Source of the DNA: Pithys albifrons albifrons
Taxonomy: Eukaryota > Chordata > Aves > Passeriformes > Thamnophilidae
Direction of reading: 5' to 3'
NCBI RefSeq assembly: GCF_047495875.1
Contig: NC_092460.1
Coordinates: forward strand, 12,390,520-12,454,519
Length of the DNA: 64,000 nucleotides
The notes under the pieces were generated by a model, which was not told where the DNA came from, ran no database searches, and was given only the letters and a program-made list of their open reading frames with translations. Positions 22,800 to 32,600 of this stretch are shown piece by piece (positions within the stretch are counted from its first letter, which is position 1; each line of letters begins with the position of its first letter). Both the position numbers and the translations under genes were made by a program.

Positions 22800-23500
22800 T
22801 TTCTTATTTTACTGATCAGAAATGTTTCATATTTCTTCTTTGAAGAAGCTGCCAAACAATGTTACTTTCAAAACCCTTTCAAAAATCTAACAGGAAAGAA
22901 TATTGGCAAAAACTGCTAAGACTTTGTTTCTAAATAGGGACATGTTTATTTTCAGTTTGATGTTTGTTCCATGTTTTGGGGTTTTGTATGTATGTATATA
23001 CATATAGAAATACATATATACATATGGTTTAAATGTGACGTGCTGCTTTGTTCGATTTCTGGTAATTATATCATATAATGAAGATCTTCTGCTGTGTCCT
23101 CTGGCTCCACTGCTGAAGGCTGAGAAAGAACAGATACCTCTTTCTCTGTAAGATTATATAACTTGTATTCTGCCTAACATAATAGAGAGCATATTTTAGA
23201 TTGATTTACAAATATTTGGACTGTGTTATTTCTAGGGTGAAAGTTTCCCAGAAGTTAATGAAAATACATACATAATAGACATATATATATACCCATCTAT
23301 ATATGCGTATGTGCATAAATATGTATGTATATTTACATGCATATATAACAGGTTTATGAAATGAATAATTTGTATTTGTTCACAGAGCTGAATTTTTACT
23401 TTTTTACTGAGTTTTTATATTTATAAATACAGGGGACAGATGTTGCTGGTGTTGTATGCTTGGTATGAAATGAATATCTATTCCTGTATGTTATGTCCAC
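22800..23500. other. NOL8 3' flank, AT-rich with TATATACATA runs (unit A)
   Basis: There is no gene. Short TATGTATATACATA-type low-complexity runs lie at about 22,985-23,030 and 23,265-23,350. The second corresponds to the site of the large AT array in the partial NOL8 copy (36,850-37,500). Confidence 0.6.
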
Positions 23501-23504
23501 TTAG

Positions 23505-23680
23505 ACCTGTGCTGCAGAGGCTCTGCCAAGGCCATCCTGGGCACCTGCTGCCAGGCCCTGCCTGGCCCCAGCCCAGGGACACCCGAGTGCTTTGCCTTTT
23601 GCCTGTGTCCAGAGCAGTAGAACTGTCACATTCCCAGCTGTCTCTCAGGCTGGACCAAGCACTGGACTAAGGTAGTGCAA
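23505..23680 (-). pseudogene. Reversed PHF7-like exon fragment downstream of NOL8 (unit A)
   Basis: On the minus strand this matches the end of the PHF7-like exon encoding TSWECGSCAPLDT and the start of the following intron (AGCTGGGAATGTG, CTGGACACAGG, then CCCTGGGCTGGGGC). It is about 170 bp, isolated, and opposite in orientation to the intact genes. The unit B copy is at 63,353-63,528. It marks an old duplication or inversion breakpoint. Confidence 0.7.
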
Positions 23681-24032
23681 GTAAGATTCAGCCTCTATTG
23701 CAAATAAATCAAGGTAAAGTGACTCATTTGAAACAGCAGGAAAGTAACTGTTGATACATCTGTCAAATCAGTAACTTCTATATCAAATTTTCACCTCAAA
23801 CAAGTAATTTTAAGAGATTATAATGTGTTTAAATTTGTACGTGTGGCTGGGCTTCACCAATGAAGATTTGGGAAGGGCTCTCCTCATGTGGGTGTGCCCT
23901 TCCAGCCTGCACAGTGGATTTTTTTGGGGAGGCACAGGGTGCGCAGAACTGGCCCCACCGTTTAAGTCCTAAGGATCATCTGCCATGGCCGAGCAAGCTT
24001 GGACTGTGACAGTGAAGTCCTCAGGACTACAA

Positions 24033-24133
24033 CCTACAGCCCCTGATGTTCCCAGGAGGTCTCCCATCCAAGTACTAACCAGGACTGACCCTGCTGAGCT
24101 TCCGAGATCTGATGGGATTGGATGTTAGGGTGG
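24033..24133 (-). pseudogene. 5S rRNA-derived fragment (unit A)
   Basis: The minus strand reads CCACCCTAAC, then CAGATCTCGGAAGCTCAGCA, TGGTTAGTACTTGGATGGGA, GACC, and finally GGGGCTGTAGG. This is the 5S rRNA internal promoter and 3' half in order, about 100 of 120 nt, with the 5' dozen or so bases missing and several substitutions. It is a 5S-derived retropseudogene or the head of a 5S-derived SINE and not a functional 5S gene. The unit B equivalent is at 63,881-63,981. Confidence 0.85.
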
Positions 24134-24236
24134 AATTTAACTGCCCTCCTGTTTAAACATAGTATTAATAACTGTCCTCACAGCTTTGAATTTAAGGTGG
24201 GGGCAAATTATGCTTTCTATTATTGTTGACATAAGA

Positions 24237-24390
24237 CCTGCCTCGGAACCTCGGCTGCCGAGGGGAGGTGTCACAGTGGGTGGTGGGGGCTGAGGCCAAT
24301 CCCGCCCATATTCCAGGTGCACGCTGCTGATGTCACAGTGGCCACTGTGACCTATGGGGCCAAGGGTACAAAAGGGACCTCTGGGCTCAG
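24237..24390 (+). promoter_or_regulatory. Candidate promoter of intact PHF7-like gene
   Basis: This segment is conserved upstream of both PHF7 5' ends in the window (here and 38,437-38,590). It has CCGCCCATATTCCAGGTGCACG, a perfect 20-bp palindrome GTCACAGTGGCCACTGTGAC at 24,332-24,351, and TACAAAAG at 24,367-24,374 as a possible weak TATA element about 25-30 bp before a likely start. The core is inferred from conservation and position only. Confidence 0.5.
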
Positions 24391-27300
24391 GCCCTGTGTC
24401 AGTGTTACCTGACAACGCGAGGAGAAGGAAGAGGAGGATAGAGCTGCCCAGGGAGAGCCTCACAGTTTCAGGCTCTCAGCCTGTGCTGCAACGTCGTCCA
24501 CCTCGCACTTCTCAGAATCAGCAAAGGAGCATCTCAAGGTGACTGTGGTGTTCCTTGACTGGACAAGAGAAGGGGGAGAGGGGCAGAAGCCTCTCTCATA
24601 TTTCAGAGCCAGCGGAGAAGAGTCTGGAGCAGACCTCAGTGTTCCAGTGTCAGGGTCTGACCGCTGAGACGCACCATGTCAGACAGGACAGAGGAAGCCC
24701 CCGGAGTGAGTGACCCAGGTGAGACCAAAGTGCCCCTCCCACAGCCGGGCAGAGGGGCTGTCAAGGATGGCCAGTGCAGGGCTGGAAGTGGTGGCAGGGG
24801 AGGCAGGAGCCATCCAGCCATCTCGGGGCTGGGGCCCTCCTTTGCTCAGCAAGCCGGGCCCAGCTGGGGCAGGAGGCACCTGCTGGGACACCTGTGCCCA
24901 CAATGGCCCATCCTCTCCAAGGCCTCCAGCCCTGTCCTTCATCCAGGCAGTCACAGAGCAGTCACAGAGCAGCCCTTGGGGTCAATCCCACAGGGATGCT
25001 GTCCCCAGCCCCGCAGAGGTGCCATTCCTGGTGCCATTGACTCTCTCCCTTTCAGCATGCCTGCTGTGTAAACGATCAGAGGCTGACCCGGACATCTGTG
25101 GGAAAAAACTTGAGAGATGTGGGCTCTGTGCCCACATGTTCTGCCTGGTGAGTTGCTCTCTGGGTTCCCTCCAGCTTTCCAACACGCAGTCCCTGCCACT
25201 CTGTCCTTACGAGCGCATCGTCTTTCCTGCAGTTTTTTGCCACTCTCCTTCATCAGCAAGGGAATGAGCGGGTAGGATTCCTGGGCTTTCTCCCAAAGGA
25301 TATCCTACTGGCTGTCCACCGGCTGGCACAGAAGGTGAGAGCCTGACATGAGCGGGGAGATTTGTACCAGGCGAGGTTTGCTGGAGCTTAGCCCAGACTC
25401 CAAGAAAGGAAGACCAGCCCTTGCCAACAGCTCTGGGACAAGGAGGAGACCCCAGGGCTGCTGCTGATGGGGCTGTTGTGCTCTTTCCAGCGCTGCTTCA
25501 TCTGTGGCCAGAGCGGGGCCACCATCACCTGCTGTGAAATGGAGTGTGACCTGAGCTTCCACCTGCCCTGTGCCAAGGAGGCTGGCTGTGTCACCCAGTA
25601 CATTACACCGTACAGGTACCTCCTTCCCCCTCCTCTCCACCACCAGGGAGGAGCCCAGCACTTCTCACCCCACCCATCTCTTGTGTCCCCAGCTCCTACT
25701 GCCCTGCACACAGACCACAGCAGGCAGTGGAGGCGACTCTCGAGCCAGGCACCCAATGCCTCATCTGCATGGAGCCTGTGGAGGACAGAAAGACTTTCAA
25801 GACCATGGTGTGCCCAGAGTGCAAAAGCACCTGGTTCCACAGGGACTGCATCCAAGTAGGAGTAGTTTCCTCACACCCAGGGGAACAGCAGGGGCTCAGC
25901 AGCACCAGGGCCTCACTCAGCGCTGCTTGTTTCTCCTGCAGGGACAGGCTCTGTCTGCAGGTATTTTAGCCTTCCAGTGCCCCCTCTGCAGAGGCCATCG
26001 GGAATTTCTCATGGATATGTTCAATGTGGGGATCCGAATCCCCTTCAGGTTGGTGTCCTTCTGCCTGGCTCACAACACAGGAGGCTGCAAGTCTTGGCCC
26101 TGCACTGCTTTGGGAGGGCCACGTTCAGCTTCTCACAGGAGTTGGAAATGGCACAGTGGAAAGGGCAGGGACTCACCTGCCAGATGCCAGGGCAGGCGGA
26201 GCTCATCAGTTTTCCTTTTCCCTGTCAGAAAGCCATTATGGGAGGAAGGCAATGCATTCAGGGACCTGGGAGTGAGGCACCACCAGTGCAATGCCAGAGA
26301 GTGTCTTTATCCAGGAGGCAGAGAGGAGGCAGAGGAAGAGGGGTAAGTTGCCAGAGGGGGGCCGTGGGGGGCTCTGCAGAGGATCTGTGCCTTGGCAAGG
26401 GCTGAAAGCAGAAGGAGCCTGAAGGAGAGCTTGGCCAGATATCCCATGCTTTTGACACTTTGTCCTCACGGCCATCAATCTTTTTGCTTCCCCAGGCCCT
26501 GGGAAATGCTCCTGTGCAGCTCCTGTGCTGCCGAGGGTACCCACAAACGCTGCTCCAGCCTGACAGACAGCGCAACCAGCTGGGAATGTGGCAGTTGTGC
26601 TCCTCTGGACACAGGTAAGAGACAAAGCACACAGGTGCCCCTGGGCTGGGGCCATGCAGGGCCTGGCATCAGGTGGCCAGGATGGCTTGGCAGAGCCTGT
26701 CTGCTCCAGGAGGGCTGGGGGCACTGCTCTGGCCCAGCCTGCCTTGGGCCTGGGGAGCCCTTGACCTTCCCACTTCCCCTTACAGCCGCCGGGAATGAGT
26801 CAGAGCTGGACATCCCTGACCTGGGCACACAGGACAGCAGCTCCTCCACCAGTCCTGGGCCTGACCTCACACAAAATGGCTCCTGCCAGCAAGGTCAGGC
26901 CCCAGATCCACAGGGCCAGCGCAGAACTCTGCGTGACAGAACCCATGTGCCAACACCAAGTGCTGGGCAGCGCCAGCCCAGTCAGAGACAATCGGGGACA
27001 TCCTGCAGGCAAAACTGCTCCCGCCTGCAACATCGGACCCCAGATCCACCTATCGGGTCCACAAGTCCCCATGACAGGAGCCGCGTGAGACCATCAGGTA
27101 TTGCGAGTCGCACACGTAGCCAGGAAGAAACAGGGACATCGCGCAGGCAAAACTGCTCCCGCCTGCAACGGCAGACGCCAGATCGACCTGGTGGGTCCAG
27201 AGGTCGTTGTGACAGAAGATGTGTGAGACCACTAAGTTCTGGGAGTAGCAGCTCCAGTCAGGAAGAAACAGAGGCATCCCACAGGGGAAAACGTGCCCAC

Positions 27301-28833
27301 CTGCAATGGCAGACCCCAGATCGATCTCGCAGGTCCAGAAGTCGACGTGACAGAAGGCGTGCGAGATCACCAAGTGCTGGGAGTCGCGGCTCCAGTGAGG
27401 AAGTGACAGAGACATCCCGCAGGGGAAAACGTCCCGGCCAGCAACGGCAGACCCCAGATCGATCTCGCAGGTCCAGAAGTCGACGTGACAGAAGGCGTGC
27501 GAGATCACCAAGTGCTGGGAGTCGCGGCTCCAGTGAGGAAGTGACAGAGACATCCCGCAGGGGAAAACGTCCCGGCCAGCAACGGCAGACCCCAGATCGA
27601 TCTCGCAGGTCCAGAAGTCGACGTGAAAGAAGGCGTGCGAGATCACCAAGTGCTGGGAGTCGCGGCTCCAGTGAGGAAGTGACAGAGACATCCCGCAGGG
27701 GAAAACGTCCCGGCCAGCAACGGCAGACCCCAGATCGATCTCGCAGGTCCAGAAGTCGACGTGACAGAAGGCGTGCGAGATCACCAAGTGCTGGGAGTCG
27801 CGGCTCCAGTGAGGAAGTGACAGAGACATCCCGCAGGGGAAAACGTCCCGGCCAGCAACGGCAGACCCCAGATCGATCTCGCAGGTCCAGAAGTCGACGT
27901 GACAGAAGGCGTGCGAGATCACCAAGTGCTGGGAGTCGCGGCTCCAGTGAGGAAGTGACAGAGACATCCCGCAGGGGAAAACGTCCCGGCCAGCAACGGC
28001 AGACCCCAGATCGATCTCGCAGGTCCAGAAGTCGACGTGACAGAAGGCGTGCGAGATCACCAAGTGCTGGGAGTCGCGGCTCCAGTGAGGAAGTGACAGA
28101 GACATCCCGCAGGGGAAAACGTCCCCGCCAGCAACGGCAGACCCCAGATCGATCTCGCAGGTCCAGAAGTCGACGTGACAGAAGGCGTGCGAGATCACCA
28201 AGTGCTGGGAGTCGCGGCTCCAGTGAGGAAGTGACAGAGACATCCCGCAGGGGAAAACGTCCCCGCCAGCAACGGCAGACCCCAGATCGATCTCGCAGGT
28301 CCAGAAGTCGACGTGACAGAAAGCGTGCGAGATCACCAAGTGCTGGGAGTCGCGACTCCAGTGATGAAGTGACAGAGACATCCCGCAGGGGAAAACGTCC
28401 CCGCCAGCAACGGCAGACCCCAGATCGATCTCGCAGGTCCAGAAGTCGACGTGACAGAAAGCGTGCGAGATCACCAAGTGCTGGGAGTCGCGGCTCCAGT
28501 GAGGAAGTGACAGAGACATCCCGCAGGGGAAAACGTCCCCGCCTGCGACATCAGACCGCGGATCCATCCAGCCGGTCAAGAAGTCGTCATGACAGAAGCT
28601 TTGTAAGACGACCAAGTACTGGGAGCTGCAGGTCCCGCCAGGAATCGTCAGGGGGATCCCGCAGGCAAAACCGCTCCCTCCAACGTCAAAACTCAGATTC
28701 ATCCAGCCTATCCAGAAGGCCCCACCCCAGAAGCTGCCCGCCTGCACCGAGTGCTGGGAGGCGAAACCGAAGGGAGAACACGTTGGGAACATCCCGCAGG
28801 CGACACCACTCCCGCCAGCAGGGTCGTTCCTGA
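24390..28833 (+). CDS. Intact PHF7-like zinc-finger protein with C-terminal RS-repeat array
   Basis: PHF7/G2E3-family proteins are nuclear ubiquitin ligases; mammalian PHF7 acts on histones in spermatids. After a non-coding exon (donor after 24,538), coding exons are 24,676-24,718, 25,056-25,147, 25,233-25,334, 25,491-25,615, 25,693-25,855, 25,942-26,048, 26,229-26,342, 26,496-26,614 and 26,786-28,833. They sum to 2,913 nt, an exact 970-aa frame from ATG 24,676. Finger segments in order: CLLCKRSEADPDICG...CAHMFC (residues about 16-45), RCFICG...CDLSFHLPC (about 80-110), QCLICMEP...CPECKSTWFHRDC (about 140-175) with FQCPLCRGH, then CSSCAAEGTHKRC...WECGSC. The last exon encodes an Arg/Ser-rich tail with nine 46-residue repeats. 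The tail is far longer than in typical PHF7. A polyadenylation signal may be AATAAA at 29,653. Confidence 0.85.
27321..28562 (+). repeat. 138-bp coding minisatellite, nine units (RS-rich protein repeat)
   Basis: Units start at 27,321, 27,459, 27,597, 27,735, 27,873, 28,011, 28,149, 28,287 and 28,425: an exact 138-bp period, i.e. 46 codons. Each unit encodes SRRSRSRRDRRRARSPSAGS, an acidic GSSEEVTET stretch and SRRGKRP(G/R)QQRQTPDR. Units 1-5 end in RPGQQ and units 6-8 in RPRQQ; unit 3 has D-to-E; units 8 and 9 share DRKR. Near-identity at the DNA level and blocks of shared variants indicate recent unequal exchange. Degenerate units flank the array (about 27,117-27,320 and 28,563-28,830). Confidence 0.95.
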
Positions 28834-28940
28834 AATCCATGCAGCCAGTCAAGACGTTGCCCTGGTTCCCGAAATCCACGCAGCCAGTCAAGACCTTGCC
28901 CTGACAGAAGACGTGAGAACACAAAGTGACAGGAGTTGTG
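28834..28940. other. PHF7-like 3' flank with short tandem duplication
   Basis: Directly after the stop codon, a segment of about 36 bp (GAAATCCATGCAGCCAGTCA...TTGCCCTG) is present twice in tandem with few differences. No other feature seen. Confidence 0.7.
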
Positions 28941-29609
28941 CTCACCAGTGGGACGGTGAGACAGGGACTCACCACTGGCAGGCACCATGTTAGAGGGCAA
29001 GGAGGAAGCCCCCGGAGTGAGTGACCCAGATGAGACCAAAGTTCCCCTCCCACAGCCGGGCAGAGGGGCTGTCAGGATGGCCAGTGCAGGGCTGGAAGTG
29101 GTGGCAGGGGAGGCAGGAGCCATCCAGCCATCCCGGGGCTGGGGCCCTCCTTTCCTCAGCAAGCCGGGCCCAGCTGGGGCAGGAGGCACCTGCTGGGACA
29201 CCTGTGCCCACAATGGCCCATCCTCTCCAAGGCCTCCAGCCCTGTCCTTCATCCAGGCAGTCACAGAGCAGCCCTTGGAGTCAATCCCACAGCCCCGCAG
29301 AGGTGCCATTCCTGGTGCCATTGACTCTCGCCCTTCCAGCATGCCTGCTGTGTAAACGATCAGATGCTTACCCAGATATCTGCAGGAAAAAACTTGAGAT
29401 GGGCACTGTGGCCACATGTTCTTCATGCTGAATTGCTCCGTGGGCTCCCTCCAGCTTTCCAACACACAGTCCCTGCCTCACTGTCTTTACGAGCACATTG
29501 TCTTTGGCCAATCTCCTTTATCGGCAAGAGAACGATTGGACAGGACTCCTGGCCTTTCTCCCCCCAAGCAATACCCTACTTGTTCTCAACTGGGTGGCCC
29601 AAAACTGAA
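28941..29609 (+). pseudogene. Broken PHF7-like 5' fragment
   Basis: It begins with ATG at 28,987 (MLEGKEEAPGVSDP), matching the first coding exon, but the donor GTGAGA is changed to ATGAGA. The second coding exon (about 29,340-29,430; CLLCKRSDAYPDIC) has a small deletion, loses the CGLCAHMFC finger part and loses its donor. The third is only partly recognisable. Sequence then passes into NOL8 at about 29,610. It is a non-functional duplicate and the left side of a PHF7/NOL8 fusion point. Confidence 0.85.
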
Positions 29610-32600
29610 GACCCCAAAACTGCTTTCCTAAAAGATGACGATGAATGTAAGCAATAAAGGCAGAATGTGAAGCTAATACATGTGAGAACAGGAAGACAGG
29701 CCTTCTGGAAGATAAGGAGCTTTGTCTTCATGCTGCTGCTTCAAAGGAACCTACAAGAGACAAACAGGAACAGGACAACCAGAGGAGGCTGGCGGCTCTG
29801 GAGGAGAGACACAGGGAGAGAGAACTCCAGAAGAAACTCATTCAAGGAGCACTTTCGAATCTGGTAATTACACTCACAACTTTTATCTGAATAGTCCAGA
29901 GTACAAGGAAAAGGGTAATTAATGTATGTGAATTAAGATTCCTAAAAATCATAGTCTGGATTTTCTGATACATTGCCAGTTTTGAGTATATATAAAATCC
30001 TGCATACCTCGTCCCTGGAATGCCTCTGGAGTTGCAGGAGGAATAGCAGAGGTCATGGAAACACCTTTTAGATACTTCTGTATTAGTGCAGCAAGTACTT
30101 GCTGTGTTTGACCTGACATTTCCCCCTTTCCTAGGACGGCCAGCCAGCAGGGAAGCACAAACACATCCTATTCGATTCAGACACGGAAAATGAGACGTTG
30201 AAAAAAGACGCAAGTTTGGGAAATATGCCTGGAGAAGTAAGTGTTATTAGGCAAAAGCCCTGTGTGACCATGCCTTTTGTTCTGAAGATTAGATTTCCTA
30301 GTGAAGTGCCAGAGAAATGTAGGTAAGTTTTGAATTAACATCAGACAGGTTTGAAAGAACTTAACCATTCATCTGAGAAAGCTTGAGAGCTTGGAGAATT
30401 TGGAAGGAGTTTGAGATTGGTATAGAAGGTATTCTAACTTAGAAGAGAAAGAACTTCTGTATAATTAGTGTTGAAATTCCTCTGCTTTTAGGCAAAGGCT
30501 GGGGAGGAGATTGGGCTTGAGCAGTACAGAAGTACTCTGCTCTTTCTGAGACTGGATGAACTGCTAAGGCAGTATCTTGTTTTTGTTGAGCTCCAAAGAA
30601 CTGTGTAAGGCTTCGTCTTTACTATCATTAGCAGACTCCTCATGATTTTACTGCCATGGTTTAGTACAATTTAATACTTTTTTTTTCTCAAATAGAACTT
30701 CTTACCTATGACATTTTTTAATCGCATCTCTGCTAAAACTTTAAAGCATTGGGTTTGCTTTTGTTGGGATTTTTCCTTGTAATTGTAGTGAGATTAGGAC
30801 CATTATCGTTATTTAGCCATTGATATTTTTAAGACAATCTTCCTACCTTTTATGTGGATATTTTTCCTGTGGTCAAATTGAACAATCATAATTTTAATTT
30901 TATAATTATAAACCAGAATTGCACAAGGTGTGTATACAAGGTAAGATTGGCAGTAGATTGATCAGTGCTGGAAATGCACAGGGTTGTGCAGGAAATCCAC
31001 TTTTTAAGGTAAACTGGAAAGTACACGCACAAAATTGGTACTGATTTATATTGTCAGATGTTAATAACCTCCTCCTTTTGTTTTTCCTTTTTGTTTAACA
31101 AAGGATAAATCTGCTCCCAAGCCTTCAGGCAAACTGTTTGAGAGCAACGAGAACGAGCAAGACAACACGGACGATGAACGATTCATAATTTAACCACAGT
31201 TTGAAGGCTAAGCTGGGGAAGAAGTGAGTGAACCCATCACTGGAATTTAGTTTTCCTCTGAGAGTCTATAGGGCCACTTCAGAGGAACAGAACTGGTAGG
31301 CTTGTATTATTGCTGAGTATGGTTTTTATCAATTTACAATAGAATTCCCTTCAACAGAGGAAAGAGTGGCCATGGAGGAAATAATGTGTGGTGTTATCTT
31401 TGTATCCAAAGAAATTCCTGGAGAAGGCCCCAGGAGCTAAAAATTGTTGGTATGTTCTCATTAAGTCTGAAAAAAAGGGGATTGAACGTTGCTGATTTCC
31501 TCCTCCAGTGCTTAAGAGCACTTGTTTCATTTGTTTAGCTCCTGAGGCTGCAGTCCCGATTTGGCACCGATGAAAGATTCCGCATGGACGCCCGATTCCT
31601 GGAGAGTGACAGTGAGGAGGAAGGTAAAGCTGCCCATACTTCCTGGTTACTGGTAGTAATGGAGCCATATCATGGAGCTTCAGCTTTTGAAGCACCTTAT
31701 GGCCTCCTTTGGCTTCTTTGGTGATCCCTTAAAAGAAAACCACCCACCTCTGCTGTGGCTCTGCATGGGAAACACCAGGGGTGGCTGTGCTTTCTTAAAG
31801 GTGTATGCTGCAAAAGTATTTGGAACAGCTGAGTGAGGCACATGTGCCTAATAAAACAACATTTGAGACTATTTTTAATACAGCATGATATCAGAATGTG
31901 TTTATCCACATTGAAAAACTGGGTAAGCGGTGACTTAGAAAAACCCCCTTTTGGATCATTATATTCATTTAAACTGTTTGTTTTGTAGCCATCCTGCAGC
32001 CTGTGGCTGATTTGGCAGTCTTAAGTAGGGTCATTTTTTTTCTTTAGCAGCAGAAGGCAGAAAAGCTGAAAATAGAAAAAGTTTGAATATCCACCCCCAA
32101 GAAAAAGAAATTAACCCAGTTTTCAGGATTCAATTTCTTTCTGAAACTTAAATTTAGCCTCACTCTGCTATTCCCTTCATTGCTTTCATGTGATCTTCTG
32201 TAGAGCATCAGCAGTGGCAGAGGGGTTGCAGTTACATGACAGCAGCAGGAAACATGTTAAATACCTGATCTGGCCTTCACATGAAATAGATGCCCAGAAC
32301 TGTTCTAACCCAAGATTTTCTACAGTGCAAGGCACAAAGTCTCTGAGTAGCTTTTAGATAAAGGAAGTGATGTGTTGATAGACGTGAGCTCTGCTAGTAC
32401 TATAGTGATACTATGCATCAAATATCACAGGCTTAGCAGGGAAAATATAATGTATTTCTTGTTATCTTAGCAGAGACAAAGAGCTTGAAGGCAGATGAGG
32501 AAGACGAACTTGCTGCAGAGAAAAAGAAAACTCTGCAGATACTGGGAAGCCTCTTGAACATCAACCTGGAACAGCCTAAGCCAAGTAAAACAGCAACAAG

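Noticed and set aside
27050..29053. Very long minus-strand open frame (667 codons) with regular repeats over the PHF7-like tail
   Set aside because: It is the complement of the 138-bp coding array. The period is divisible by three and lacks stops in that frame, so any frame can stay open. There is no domain and no splice context, and the plus strand has the real gene.
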